Both the position numbers and the translations under genes were made by a program. DNA of 39,423 nucleotides. Origin: a virus. How positions within the stretch are numbered: position 1 is the first letter of the stretch; every line of letters starts with the position of its first letter. The DNA lies in the IMG/VR virus record IMGVR_UViG_3300033551_000017, positions 1 to 39,423 of that record. One strand, written 5' to 3'. A model generated the notes under the pieces. It searched no databases. It saw only the letters and a list, made by a program, of their open reading frames with translations, and had not been told where the DNA came from. Positions 1 through 7,706 of this stretch are shown piece after piece.

Positions 1-182
1 AGGACGAGCCTGCCGCGTTCGAGGAGTGTCCGGGTAAGCCCGAGAAAGAGAAGCGAACCCCGTGCCCCGTGACGAAGGACTCCTGGGACAACCCCGGCCA
101 CACCCATCGCTGTCTCGGCGGCATCCATCCGAACGGGATGCACTTCTGCGAGGAGTGTCTAGAGTGGTTCGGGGTATCGTAG
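1..182 (+). CDS. C-terminal part of a Cys-rich protein, cut by the window edge
   Basis: An open frame runs from the window edge (first full codon at 3) to a TAG at 180-182, giving 59 residues. It contains spaced Cys and His residues (CPGK, TPCPV, RCLGG and HFCEEC), which look like a zinc ribbon. It ends 4 nt before the next start and lies on the same strand as the following genes. No function can be assigned, and the start lies outside the window. Confidence 0.6.
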   Translation, partial: DEPAAFEECPGKPEKEKRTPCPVTKDSWDNPGHTHRCLGGIHPNGMHFCEECLEWFGVS

Positions 183-186
183 GGCC

Positions 187-849
187 ATGACTACCACACC
201 CGTCCTCGACTGGCGACCCAACCCCGACCCTCGCTCTGAGCCGTTCCGGTTCAGCGCCATCCGCATGTGCGCCAACCTCACGGAGCGCAACTCCATCATC
301 CGGAAGAAGACCATCTTCCTGGATCAAGGACAGGAGGGAGCCTGCACCGGCTTCGGTGAGGAGAACGTCCGCGCCCTGACCCCGTACCCGCAGACCACCA
401 GCAACCGACAGGCGTTCAAGATCTACGAGCGCGCCCGCTTCCTGGACGAGTACCCCGGCGAGGACTACGAGGGATCCTCGGTCAACGGCGCGATGAAGGC
501 TGCCCGCGAGGCCGGGTTCGTCAAGGGCTGGCGCTGGGCCAAGACCGGGCCGGAGATCAGGCACGGCCTGTCGTACCACGGAGCCGGCGAGGCTGGGACG
601 TGGTGGTACGAAGGAATGTACGAGACCGACGTCGACGGCTTCGTCCACCCCACGGGGAAGAAGGTCGGCGGCCACGCCTACGCGATCGCCGGCTTCAACT
701 GGCTCAACGGGTTCCTCCGCTACCGGATCGAGAACTCGTGGGGTGCGGACTGGGGTGACAACGGCGGCGCATGGATCTGGGAGTACGACCTCCTCCCGCT
801 GATCGATGACTTCGGGGAGATGGCCTTCCCGCAGAAGGTGCGCCTGTGA
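187..849 (+). CDS. papain-like (C1-type) cysteine peptidase
   Basis: This 220-residue protein has the catalytic order of papain-family peptidases. Cys53 lies in DQGQEGACTGFG (the Gln-Gly-x-Cys oxyanion region), His163 lies in GGHAYAIAGF, and Asn183 lies in RIENSWGADWG. These would be the Cys, His and Asn of the triad. It has no signal peptide or long propeptide, so it probably acts inside the infected cell. Papain-like proteases of this compact type are common in actinophages, but their substrates are mostly unknown. The ATG start has only a weak upstream TAGGG. The next gene starts within its stop codon (GTGA), so the two are translationally coupled. Confidence 0.85.
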   Translation: MTTTPVLDWRPNPDPRSEPFRFSAIRMCANLTERNSIIRKKTIFLDQGQEGACTGFGEENVRALTPYPQTTSNRQAFKIYERARFLDEYPGEDYEGSSVNGAMKAAREAGFVKGWRWAKTGPEIRHGLSYHGAGEAGTWWYEGMYETDVDGFVHPTGKKVGGHAYAIAGFNWLNGFLRYRIENSWGADWGDNGGAWIWEYDLLPLIDDFGEMAFPQKVRL

Positions 850-1172
850 GAATCCACGCGCCGGACCAGCGCACCGCTCAGTACGCGGAGCGCCCGTGCC
901 AACTCGTGTCGTACCACGCGCCGACGCCTGTGATGACCGAGTACCACCACACGAAGCCGGTCTTCCTCCAGAACCGGCTGTACGGGAAGATCGTGTACCC
1001 GGCGGACCTCTGGGTCTGCTCGAACTGCCACGACGCCATCCACTCGTGGCTCTACTGGCTCCTCGGTGAGTGGCGGCAACCGCTCCACATCGGGCGGGCT
1101 GCGAAGGCTGAGGCCGAGCGAACCTACCAGTGGTTCCGCTCCGAGCAAGAGAGGCTGGGGCTGACGGCGTGA
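846..1172 (+). CDS. HNH-like zinc-binding protein
   Basis: This 108-residue protein starts at a GTG overlapping the preceding stop. The pattern TEYHHTKPVF followed by VCSNCHDAIHSW resembles the beta-beta-alpha core of HNH nucleases: a His-His pair, then a Cys-x2-Cys-His zinc knuckle ending in a His. An additional Cys sits near residue 18. It could be a small HNH endonuclease or a degenerate zinc-binding relative. The next gene is a VRR-NUC nuclease overlapping by 4 nt, so the two may act together on DNA. Confidence 0.55.
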   Translation: MRIHAPDQRTAQYAERPCQLVSYHAPTPVMTEYHHTKPVFLQNRLYGKIVYPADLWVCSNCHDAIHSWLYWLLGEWRQPLHIGRAAKAEAERTYQWFRSEQERLGLTA

Positions 1173-1462
1173 AGGAGAGCCGCGTCGAGAAGGTGCTCGG
1201 CTGGGAGGTCAAGGACCGCGGAGGCTGGGCGATCAAGTTCCTCCCGTCGGTCTCTGGCCTGCCGGACCGGATCATCCTCCTCCCCGGTGGGAGGATCATG
1301 TTCGTCGAGACCAAGTCGCCGACGGGAACCGTCAAGCCTCACCAGACCGTCGTCCACAATCGTCTTCGTCGCCTCGGCTTCGAGGTCATCGTTCTCTCGT
1401 CAACCGATGCCGTCCGGGAGTGGGCAAAAGGACTTGACGCTACGGCTAGCATGAAAGACTAG
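1169..1462 (+). CDS. VRR-NUC domain nuclease
   Basis: This 97-residue protein belongs to the PD-(D/E)XK-like VRR-NUC family. The core is visible as an N-terminal Glu (SRVEKVL), GLPDRIILLPGGR with the catalytic Asp, and FVETKSP with the Glu-x-Lys pair. Phage VRR-NUC proteins act on branched or structured DNA during replication and recombination and are often encoded with SNF2 helicase, DUF2800 and DUF2815, all present in this window. The start is GTG 1169, overlapping the previous stop in GTGA. An upstream in-frame GTG at 1130 would overlap the previous gene by 43 nt and is less likely. The stop TAG lies inside the operator-like CTAGCC of promoter cassette 1. Confidence 0.85.
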   Translation: MKESRVEKVLGWEVKDRGGWAIKFLPSVSGLPDRIILLPGGRIMFVETKSPTGTVKPHQTVVHNRLRRLGFEVIVLSSTDAVREWAKGLDATASMKD

Positions 1463-1527
1463 CCGCCTGCTAGGCTAGCCGTAGGCAACGCGGGGGGATC
1501 GGCTCCCCGCTGAGAGAAAGGCTAGTC
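1459..1527 (+). promoter_or_regulatory. promoter-leader cassette 1
   Basis: CTAGCC (1459-1464) and GGCTAG (1473-1478) form a dyad overlapping an extended -10 box (TGC TAGGCT, 1468-1476). TAGGCAAC follows (1482-1489), then a hairpin with stem GCGGGG/CCCCGC (1490-1495 with 1505-1510) and the ribosome binding site AAAGG (1517-1521) before ATG 1528. Extra GGCTAG hexamers occur at 1444 and 1520. Three further copies lie near 7115, 13146 and 19091. No good -35 is seen at 17-18 nt, which fits an extended -10 promoter. Confidence 0.75.
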
Positions 1528-1737
1528 ATGCATGATGTCGTGATCAAGGACGACCCGGCAGCGGAGCTCCGCCGCCTGGAGTCCACCAACTTCTTCCGGG
1601 ACCAGGGAGAAGGCGAGTCACAGTCGTCGTACATCGAGTTCATCGCCCAGCGCGAGGCATCCCGGTTCGGCACTGACGACGCGCTCGTCCGCCACTACAT
1701 CCGTCTCGCCGGGTGGGCCAGGATGGTGGGCAAGTGA
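1528..1737 (+). CDS. hypothetical protein, first gene of block 1
   Basis: A 69-residue charged protein with no recognised domain. It is the first gene behind promoter cassette 1, with AAAGG 6 nt before its ATG. The first genes after the other cassettes are unrelated, so the cassette is not tied to one gene family. Its stop overlaps the next start (TGATGA). Confidence 0.75.
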   Translation: MHDVVIKDDPAAELRRLESTNFFRDQGEGESQSSYIEFIAQREASRFGTDDALVRHYIRLAGWARMVGK

Positions 1738-2036
1738 TGACCACCAGCCCGAACGACTGGATCAACAACCTCCCCGGCCCACGGCTGGCGGCGGTCGTCG
1801 AGAAGGACGGTGACCGGCTGAAGGAGCGGCACCACACTGACGACGTCTACTTCGCGGTGTGGCTGCACGCCGTGAACCGCGCAGTCCAGCGTCGCATCGT
1901 GATGTCCTACGACGACCTGGAGGACTGGGACTACTGGTCGGCGTACGACGCGGGGATGCACCCCAAGGACGCGGCGATCGAGATGCTCCAGGACAACGGC
2001 TGGGACGGCGGATACGACGAGGAGGCCCTGTCATGA
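1737..2036 (+). CDS. hypothetical protein
   Basis: A 99-residue acidic protein with a Trp/Tyr-rich middle part (DLEDWDYWSAYDAG). No family is recognised. The start is set at ATG 1737, which overlaps the previous stop. An in-frame ATG at 1713 would lie inside the previous gene. The end overlaps the next gene by 4 nt. Confidence 0.7.
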   Translation: MTTSPNDWINNLPGPRLAAVVEKDGDRLKERHHTDDVYFAVWLHAVNRAVQRRIVMSYDDLEDWDYWSAYDAGMHPKDAAIEMLQDNGWDGGYDEEALS

Positions 2037-2194
2037 CTGAGCAGGAGACGCAGTTCCTGGTCTGCCGGGGCTGCGGCGAGGCCTTTGACAGCATTACCCC
2101 CGCGCACGAGCACGGGGTCTTCATCGCCGGCCCAGACCCGCAGTGGTGCGGCGAGGCCGGGTTCGACATCGTTCCTGAAAGCGAGGCGTTCTGA
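2033..2194 (+). CDS. small zinc-ribbon-like protein
   Basis: A 53-residue protein that starts in an ATGA overlap. CRGCGEAF, a later HEH and WCGE resemble a one-sided zinc finger. It is one of several very small Cys-pair proteins in this block. Function is unknown. Confidence 0.65.
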   Translation: MTEQETQFLVCRGCGEAFDSITPAHEHGVFIAGPDPQWCGEAGFDIVPESEAF

Positions 2195-2340
2195 TGAACA
2201 CGAGAGAGGCACTTCGGTACTACCTGGACCGCGAGCCCACCAGCGACGAGATCCAGGAGGCGGACGACTGGATGCTCGAGAACCCCGGCGTCAACCTGGA
2301 TGAGTGGGTCAGCGCCATGATCGAGATCGGGGCGCTGTGA
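2194..2340 (+). CDS. small hypothetical protein
   Basis: A 48-residue acidic protein, predicted from tight coupling: its ATG overlaps the previous TGA by one base and its TGA shares one base with the next ATG. It has predicted helical content and no Cys. No family is recognised. It is supported by gene packing and the continuous frame only. Confidence 0.6.
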   Translation: MNTREALRYYLDREPTSDEIQEADDWMLENPGVNLDEWVSAMIEIGAL

Positions 2341-2651
2341 TGTCGCGCTTCGAGGAACTGAGCGCCGAGGGCAAGGCAGCCCTCCAGCGGGAGTTCGAGA
2401 CCCTCGAGACCTCGAGGGAGCGGCGGATCGAACTCCTCACGTATCTTCAAGAGGGAGCCGACGAAGCCCAGATGGGTCGTCCTTGCCCGAGATGCAGGCA
2501 CTACCCGTTCTTCGCACCACATGACGAGGCGCTCATTGAGGGCCACGTCTACAGCCACGACGGCGCACGTGAGGTCCGGATCACCGGATACTGCGAGTAC
2601 TGCTTCGACCTAGTGACGGCGGAGCCTGAAGAAGAGGAAGAACTGACATGA
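2340..2651 (+). CDS. zinc-binding small protein
   Basis: A 103-residue protein with a helical, charged N-terminal half and two Cys pairs (CPRCRHYPF and GYCEYCFD) that can form one zinc ribbon. It ends in a very acidic tail (EPEEEEELT). The start ATG 2340 shares a base with the previous stop. It may be a nucleic-acid-binding or adaptor protein; function is unknown. Confidence 0.7.
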   Translation: MSRFEELSAEGKAALQREFETLETSRERRIELLTYLQEGADEAQMGRPCPRCRHYPFFAPHDEALIEGHVYSHDGAREVRITGYCEYCFDLVTAEPEEEEELT

Positions 2652-2857
2652 GCAGCAGCGACACCAAGTACCCCGAGGTCGAGGTCCAACTCTCCGGCGA
2701 GGACGGCAACGCCTACGCGATCATGGGTGCCGTCGCCAAGGCGCTGAAGCGCCACGGCGTCAGCAAGGAGGAGATCGACCAGTACCACCAGGAGTCGATG
2801 TCCGGCGACTACGACAACCTCCTCCAGACGGCGATGCGGTGGGTGAGCGTGTCATGA
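2648..2857 (+). CDS. conserved small actinophage protein
   Basis: A 69-residue protein of a type frequently found in actinophages, with the pattern VQLSGEDGNAYAIMG at the start, a short helix (VAKALKRHGV) and SGDYDNLLQT near the end. Its role is not known. It overlaps both neighbours by 4 nt and lies just before the SprT-like gene. Confidence 0.75.
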   Translation: MSSSDTKYPEVEVQLSGEDGNAYAIMGAVAKALKRHGVSKEEIDQYHQESMSGDYDNLLQTAMRWVSVS

Positions 2858-4035
2858 CCACCGATCAGGCGCAGGCCGTGTATGCGGCCGAGGACATCTG
2901 GAAGGCCAAGGAGGAGCAGGCCCGCATTCGCTTCGGCGACTGGAACGAGGTCTGGCCGTTCTACTACACCCTGACCGAGCGGTGCCGTGAGCACGACGTG
3001 GCCGACGTGAAGCCGCCGACCGTGAAGCCACGGCGGGGCGCGCTCCACGCTCACTACGACGCGGGCACCGCCACGGTCTTCATCCCGCCCTACGCGAAGG
3101 GCGGGGTCTGGGCGCTGACCACGGGCACGGCGATCCACGAGTTCGCACACCACCTCACACCGGGCGCGGGCCATGGACCCGCGTTCCGGCAGGCGATGGT
3201 GGACATCGTGAATGCCCTCGGCTGGGACGCCGCCCTGCTGGAAGACTGCTACGCGGAGATCGGGCTGACGACCAGCGACAAGGGCGACGGGATCACCGAC
3301 AAGGTGGGCAAGTTGCTCACTCACGCGGACAAGGCAGGCACCGACGAAGAGCGCCGGACCTACCTGGAGAAAGCCGAGGGGCTGGCCGCCGAGCACTCCA
3401 TCAATCTCGCACTCATCCGCAAGAAGCAGGCCGACGGCGAGAACGGCGACAACCGAGATCGTCCCATCACCGGGGGCATGTTCGCGCTGACCGCGCTGCC
3501 GAACGTGACGTACCGCAATCTCGCGGTGGAGTTGGGCAGCGCCATCGCTCGGGCACACGGGGCGCAGTGTACGATCCGCGGGAAGTCGCAGTGGATGACG
3601 TTCCTTGGCTTCAGCGAGGACGTCCACCTCACGGAACTCATGATCAAGCGCATCACACCCATGATGTTCGATGAGAGCGACCGCTACCTTCAGTCACGGG
3701 AGCACCTGCTCTCAGGCGTGGCAACCATCAGCGCACGGATCACCTTCTGCCAGAACTTCGCGTGGGAGGTGGGCCGTCGACTCCGGGAGGCGGTGAAGCA
3801 GACCGAGCGTGAGGTGCTGGCCCTGACCGACGGCAACGACAGCACCAGCACGGAACTCGCGCTGCGGGAGAAGGCTGTCGAGGTCTCGGACTACGTGGCC
3901 CACGAGTTCAAGCGTCTGGGTGTGAGGGGCTCCTGGAAGGGGAGCAACACGTCCAACTGGAGCGCCGGGGCAGCCGTCGCCGGACAGGACGCAGCACAGA
4001 AGGCCAACCTCTACGGACGAAAGGAACTGGGATGA
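2854..4035 (+). CDS. SprT-like metallopeptidase with DUF2786 domain
   Basis: A 393-residue two-part protein. The N-terminal part has AIHEFAHHLT (about residues 93-102), with the HExxH zinc motif, and GHGPAFRQAM, with the third His, as in SprT/SPRTN-like metallopeptidases. The region around residues 150-200 (KVGKLLTHADKAGTDEER, then AEGLAAEHSI) matches DUF2786, often joined to a longer C-terminal domain as here. SprT-like proteins can cleave proteins on DNA; whether this one clears DNA-protein crosslinks or host factors is not known. The start is ATG 2854, overlapping the previous stop. A GTG at 2839 is in frame but lies inside the previous gene. Confidence 0.8.
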   Translation: MTTDQAQAVYAAEDIWKAKEEQARIRFGDWNEVWPFYYTLTERCREHDVADVKPPTVKPRRGALHAHYDAGTATVFIPPYAKGGVWALTTGTAIHEFAHHLTPGAGHGPAFRQAMVDIVNALGWDAALLEDCYAEIGLTTSDKGDGITDKVGKLLTHADKAGTDEERRTYLEKAEGLAAEHSINLALIRKKQADGENGDNRDRPITGGMFALTALPNVTYRNLAVELGSAIARAHGAQCTIRGKSQWMTFLGFSEDVHLTELMIKRITPMMFDESDRYLQSREHLLSGVATISARITFCQNFAWEVGRRLREAVKQTEREVLALTDGNDSTSTELALREKAVEVSDYVAHEFKRLGVRGSWKGSNTSNWSAGAAVAGQDAAQKANLYGRKELG

Positions 4036-4256
4036 GCAGCACTGAACACCTGAGCGAGCAGCAGGTCGCACGACTGGAGGCGCTTCAGGCGGCACGGTCT
4101 GTCGGCAGCAAGACCACGGGGCCACTCGGGACGACGTCCCCGCCCGACATCTACGATCTGGTGAGCCTCGCGGAGTACATCATCCACGGTACCCACCCGT
4201 TCGACCGATACGAGGAGGTGAGCGATGAAGACAGTGACGCCTCGGGAGATGCCTGA
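4032..4256 (+). CDS. hypothetical protein
   Basis: A 74-residue protein with an N-terminal charged helix (LSEQQVARLEALQAAR) and an acidic tail. No family is recognised. It starts in an ATGA overlap and its last 32 bases are also the beginning of the next gene in another frame. Confidence 0.65.
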   Translation: MSSTEHLSEQQVARLEALQAARSVGSKTTGPLGTTSPPDIYDLVSLAEYIIHGTHPFDRYEEVSDEDSDASGDA

Positions 4257-4491
4257 GCACCTGCGGAAGCGACAGACCGGGGGTGAGGAAGCCCGGTTCA
4301 CGTGGGCGTTCAACGAGTGCCTCCGGCGGAACCCGAACAAGGCCCCCAGCCCAACGGACCTCAACCTCCTGCTCGGCAAGCCGCCGCCGCTGAACATGCT
4401 CACGGGACGAAAGTCCGTGCTGCGTCGCCGGCTCCTCATGGAGGCAGGCTTCGTGCAGGAGGCGAAGTGGGGGAGGTGGCACCGGCCATGA
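4225..4491 (+). CDS. hypothetical basic protein
   Basis: An 88-residue basic protein with several Arg/Lys clusters. The middle (NLLLGKPPPLNMLTGRKS, then a basic helix) could be a small DNA-binding fold, but no family is recognised. The start is unusual because it lies 32 nt inside the previous gene. It is supported by a strong GAGGAGGTGAG site ending 2 nt before ATG 4225. Confidence 0.65.
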   Translation: MKTVTPREMPEHLRKRQTGGEEARFTWAFNECLRRNPNKAPSPTDLNLLLGKPPPLNMLTGRKSVLRRRLLMEAGFVQEAKWGRWHRP

Positions 4492-4658
4492 CCGAGCACC
4501 TCTACTACCTCCAGTCCCGGAGCGGCAAGGCGTACTCCCGCACCACCCGCGAAAAGATCAACGCCCTGATCGAGAAGGGGGAGGCCGAGTGGAGCGGCGT
4601 TGACGGGCACGAGGAGAAGGACCAAGTCATCTACTACGCAGACAGGATCAGCGAATGA
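4488..4658 (+). CDS. small hypothetical protein
   Basis: A 56-residue protein starting in an ATGA overlap. Sequence such as LYYLQSRSGKAYSRTTREK followed by a short helix suggests a small beta-beta-alpha fold. Function is unknown. Confidence 0.65.
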   Translation: MTEHLYYLQSRSGKAYSRTTREKINALIEKGEAEWSGVDGHEEKDQVIYYADRISE

Positions 4659-4957
4659 GCCGGACGAGAAAGCCGCGCTTCACGCAGAAGGGCCACCCGT
4701 GGCAACCGACCGACGACCAACTCTGGTGCCGGGATCTTCAGCACTCGTGGTCGCCGTACACCGCGCACAAGGAAGAGGGTGGTTTCGTCCGCACCCTCAT
4801 CTGCACTCGGTGCAAGGCCGAGAAGTACCAGCACCTGGACGAGAGCGGTTTCATCATGTCGACCCGGATGTCCTACCCGCTGGGATACCTGAGACCGGGC
4901 GAGGGAAGGCTGACCCGCGACGAGCGGGCCGAACTGAGAGTGAGGAACATGGCATGA
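4655..4957 (+). CDS. conserved protein with one Cys pair
   Basis: A 100-residue basic protein. It has an early Cys and His (LWCRDLQH) and a Cys pair (LICTRCKAEK), so it may bind one zinc ion. The C-terminal part is rich in Arg. Function is unknown. It overlaps its neighbours by 4 nt on both sides. Confidence 0.7.
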   Translation: MSRTRKPRFTQKGHPWQPTDDQLWCRDLQHSWSPYTAHKEEGGFVRTLICTRCKAEKYQHLDESGFIMSTRMSYPLGYLRPGEGRLTRDERAELRVRNMA

Positions 4958-5112
4958 GGTGTCCATCATGTGGCGAGGACGACAGCGTACTCATCGAGAC
5001 CACCTGTCCCGACCCGGACGAGCCGGGTGAGGTGTTGTGCTTCCGGGTCTGCAAGAACTGCGACTACGGAATCAACGAGCACACGGAGATGGAGTGTGAT
5101 TGCCATGCGTAG
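4954..5112 (+). CDS. small zinc ribbon protein
   Basis: A 52-residue protein with CPSCGEDD at the start and RVCKNCDYG later, the spacing of a classical four-Cys zinc ribbon, plus a Cys/His-rich end (ECDCHA). Such ribbons bind nucleic acid or RNA polymerase in other contexts; no specific role can be shown. Its end overlaps the next start by 8 nt. Confidence 0.7.
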   Translation: MRCPSCGEDDSVLIETTCPDPDEPGEVLCFRVCKNCDYGINEHTEMECDCHA

Positions 5113-5386
5113 GGTAAGCATCGTGGTCACCTGCGACGCCTGCGACGAGGAGATCGAGGAGGAGGTCGAGGGGGACAGCGCCGTTCGGTTCACAGCGCGC
5201 ACGGTAGAGAAGGAGATGGACCTCTGCGACGACTGCCTCTACGGCACGTTCTTGCAGGAGGCCCGCCCCGTGTCCAACCGCAAGAAGCGGAAGAAGCCCA
5301 CGGGCGAGTTCACCTGCCACTGTGGGAAGTCGTTCGGCACGCAGCGAGGACTGACCGCCCACCAGACTCGGCAAGCACACGACTGA
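5105..5386 (+). CDS. protein with a Cys4 site and a C2H2-like zinc finger
   Basis: A 93-residue protein with two metal-site candidates. The N-terminal half has VTCDACDEE and DLCDDCLYG (Cys4). The C-terminal end reads FTCHCGKSFGTQRG and then LTAHQTRQAH, the spacing of a C2H2 zinc finger. A basic linker (NRKKRKKP) separates the two. It probably binds DNA or RNA and lies directly before the helicase gene with a one-base stop/start overlap. Confidence 0.75.
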   Translation: MRRVSIVVTCDACDEEIEEEVEGDSAVRFTARTVEKEMDLCDDCLYGTFLQEARPVSNRKKRKKPTGEFTCHCGKSFGTQRGLTAHQTRQAHD

Positions 5387-6825
5387 TGGAGTACACGAGC
5401 GCCGTGAAAGAACCCCTGATCGACCCGCTGGACGCGCTGCAACTCGCACTGGATGTCGCCGCCGTGCCCCACCACCCACTGGATCCGCGGCTGCACGACT
5501 ACCAGAAGGACGCCGTGGCCCACCTTCACGCGCATCCGCGGGCGGGGTTGTTCCTGGTGCCCGGTCTGGGCAAGACGGCGATCACGTTGTCCGCGCTGAC
5601 CGAGGTCCATCTGCCCGCGCTGGTCATTGCGCCGAAGCGGGTGACCGAGGAGACGTGGCCTGAGGAGATCGCCAAGTGGAGGCCCGACCTGTCCTACTCG
5701 CTGGTGCGCGGCAGCGCCGAGCACCGGAAGGAACGGCTCCAGGATGACACCGACCTGCACCTCATCACACGGGACACCTTCGGCGGTGATCTCGTCAGCA
5801 GGAAGAAGCCGAAGTACCGCACCGTCATCATCGACGAGTTGTCCGGCTTCAAGAACCGTGGGTCGCAGCGGTGGAGGCACGCGAACCGGCTGGTGAAGAA
5901 CATGCCCTACGTCTGGGGGTTGACCGGCACGCCCACGCCGAACAGCCTGCTCGACCTCTGGCCGCAGGTGTTCCTCCTGGACAGGGGCGCACGGCTGGAG
6001 CGCACCCTCACCGCGTACCGAACGAAGTACTTCGCTCCGGGTGGGCGGCTGCCGAACGGCATCATCACCAACTGGACGCTCCGGCCGCACGCTGAGCAAG
6101 TGATCCACAACGCGATCAAGGACCTCTGCATCTCCATCGACCAGAGCCACGTCCAGTACCCCGTGAAGAACGAGGTCTACCACCGCTTCGACCTGCCGAA
6201 GAAAGTACGCAAGGCGTACGACGAGATGAACGTTCACTTCGTTGCGGAGGTGGGCGAGACCCTTGCCAGCGTGGAGCACGCCGCCGCGAAGTCGAACAAG
6301 TTGAGCCAGATCGCTGCGGGATTCATGTATCACAGCGGACTGGTGGGCGCGGAGGAGTCGGACGAGGCCGACATCACGCACCACCACATGCTCCGCATGG
6401 AGGCGGTCCACGAGATCCTCGACGACGCGCAGGGTGCGCCTGCCCTGATCTTCTACCGCTTCCAGGAGGACCGGCGCAGGCTGCTCCATCTGGACGGCGC
6501 GGTGGACGTGAAGTCCCCGCACGCCATCGACCGCTGGAACCGGGGCAACATCCCCATCCTCCTCGCGCACCCCGCGTCCGCGGGTCATGGCCTCAACCTT
6601 CAACGCGGCGGCAGCCTCATGATCTGGTACTCGATGGACTGGTCGAGCGAGTACTACACGCAGGGGATCGGTCGTCTGGTGCGGCAGGGTCAGCCGTCGC
6701 CGGCAGTCGCTGTTCACCACATCATCGCACGGGATACAGTAGACGAGCAGGTGCTGGACGTGGTCCAGGGCCGGATCAGTCGACAGGACGCGCTGATGGA
6801 AGTGCTGAAGAGAGGGAAGCGGTGA
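5386..6825 (+). CDS. SNF2-type DEAD/DEAH helicase-like ATPase
   Basis: A 479-residue superfamily 2 ATPase. Visible motifs are LHDYQKDAV (entry motif), VPGLGKT (Walker A, about residue 58), IIDELSGFKN (Walker B, about 148), GLTGTPTPNS (motif III), HPASAGHGLNLQ (motif V) and QGIGRLVRQGQ (motif VI, about 426). The layout is that of the short phage SNF2-like helicases that occur with VRR-NUC, DUF2800, DUF2815 and family A polymerase genes, all of which are here. It probably remodels or unwinds DNA in replication or recombination. The start ATG shares one base with the preceding stop. Confidence 0.9.
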   Translation: MEYTSAVKEPLIDPLDALQLALDVAAVPHHPLDPRLHDYQKDAVAHLHAHPRAGLFLVPGLGKTAITLSALTEVHLPALVIAPKRVTEETWPEEIAKWRPDLSYSLVRGSAEHRKERLQDDTDLHLITRDTFGGDLVSRKKPKYRTVIIDELSGFKNRGSQRWRHANRLVKNMPYVWGLTGTPTPNSLLDLWPQVFLLDRGARLERTLTAYRTKYFAPGGRLPNGIITNWTLRPHAEQVIHNAIKDLCISIDQSHVQYPVKNEVYHRFDLPKKVRKAYDEMNVHFVAEVGETLASVEHAAAKSNKLSQIAAGFMYHSGLVGAEESDEADITHHHMLRMEAVHEILDDAQGAPALIFYRFQEDRRRLLHLDGAVDVKSPHAIDRWNRGNIPILLAHPASAGHGLNLQRGGSLMIWYSMDWSSEYYTQGIGRLVRQGQPSPAVAVHHIIARDTVDEQVLDVVQGRISRQDALMEVLKRGKR

Positions 6826-7118
6826 GCGGCTACTGCCCAGAGGGTTCCGGGACCTGCGCGGACGCTGACGCGGGACCGTGTGTGGTCGGGCATCCCTGCG
6901 ATTACTGGTGGAGGCATCCTGGTCGAGAACTCGCGCTCAAGTTGAGCGACGGCACCATCGTCCGCGACTCAGGGTGGCGATGTGTCGCGGATGTGATGGC
7001 GGGCTTCGCAGGCTTCGGCCTGGACCGGGCGGTCGGTGCAATCGTGGACGCGGAGACGCTCGTTCAAGTGTATCCGCCCGAGCAATTGATGGACGGCACG
7101 GGTACCAAGATGGACTAG
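6822..7118 (+). CDS. Cys-rich hypothetical protein, last gene of block 1
   Basis: A 98-residue protein with a Cys-rich N-terminus (YCPEGSGTC, GPCVVGHPC) and a later WRCVADV. No family is recognised. It starts at a GTG in a GTGA overlap with the helicase gene. The TAG stop is part of the CTAGCC half-site of promoter cassette 2. Confidence 0.7.
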   Translation: MSGYCPEGSGTCADADAGPCVVGHPCDYWWRHPGRELALKLSDGTIVRDSGWRCVADVMAGFAGFGLDRAVGAIVDAETLVQVYPPEQLMDGTGTKMD

Positions 7119-7187
7119 CCCACTGCTAGGCTAGCCATAGGCAACGCGCCGGGGGAGGTCCCCGGCGGATTAGAGAAAGGCAAGATC
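7115..7187 (+). promoter_or_regulatory. promoter-leader cassette 2
   Basis: The arrangement repeats cassette 1: CTAGCC (7115-7120) and GGCTAG (7129-7134) around the extended -10 TGC TAGGCT (7124-7132), then TAGGCAAC (7138-7145). An 8-bp hairpin CGCCGGGG/CCCCGGCG (7147-7154 with 7160-7167) is followed by AGAGAAAGG (7172-7180) before ATG 7188. The first half-site overlaps the stop codon of the preceding gene, as in cassette 1. Confidence 0.75.
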
Positions 7188-7706
7188 ATGACGGAGTCAT
7201 CCCCAGAAACACGCATCTTGAGCGAGCCATTGAAGACTGGCGCGTTCTACCAGTACGCGGGCATCATCCGCATGGCGATCGACGGCACCACCCTCCAAGA
7301 CCTCACGGGTACGGGCACCCTGTCCGTCAATCCGGTGGATGCCGCTCTCCTTGAGGAGCCGGGGAGCCCCGCGTGGGTGGACCGCATGACCCGCGTCCGC
7401 AGCACACTGGTCCGTCGTGCGGACAAGGCGGACCGCGACCTCCGCGAACACCGGGACCACTTCGAGGGGCTGAGGCAGGCCATCTACGATATGGCCGTGT
7501 CGAAGAAGTGGTGCGGGGAGTACGACGAGTTCGCCCGAGAGTGGGGGCTGATCACACTCGAGAAGGACTTCGAGGTCACCATGACGGTGACGGTCAAGGC
7601 CCGCGACGAGGAGGGCGCAATCGACTTCGTGAAGGGCGAGGTCGGCCTTGAGTCGTTCCAGGAGGAAGTGTCCCGTGCCCCCGAGTACGAAGCCTGCGAG
7701 GCCTGA
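7188..7706 (+). CDS. hypothetical protein, first gene of block 2
   Basis: A 172-residue acidic protein. It has a central helical stretch rich in Arg/Asp (RRADKADRDLREHRDHFEGL) and a C-terminal beta-like segment (FEVTMTVTVKARDEEGAI) of a type seen in several actinophage proteins of unknown function. It sits directly behind promoter cassette 2. Confidence 0.75.
   Translation: MTESSPETRILSEPLKTGAFYQYAGIIRMAIDGTTLQDLTGTGTLSVNPVDAALLEEPGSPAWVDRMTRVRSTLVRRADKADRDLREHRDHFEGLRQAIYDMAVSKKWCGEYDEFAREWGLITLEKDFEVTMTVTVKARDEEGAIDFVKGEVGLESFQEEVSRAPEYEACEA

Noticed and set aside
1434-1439. TTGACG as -35 for promoter cassette 1
   Set aside because: It lies 31 nt before TAGGCT, too far for a -35; the other copies do not share it.
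5239-6720. Long - strand open frame opposite the SNF2 helicase gene
   Set aside because: It is an antisense shadow caused by high GC codon bias; its translation is Val/Arg/Asp-rich with no motif, while the + strand frame has all helicase motifs.
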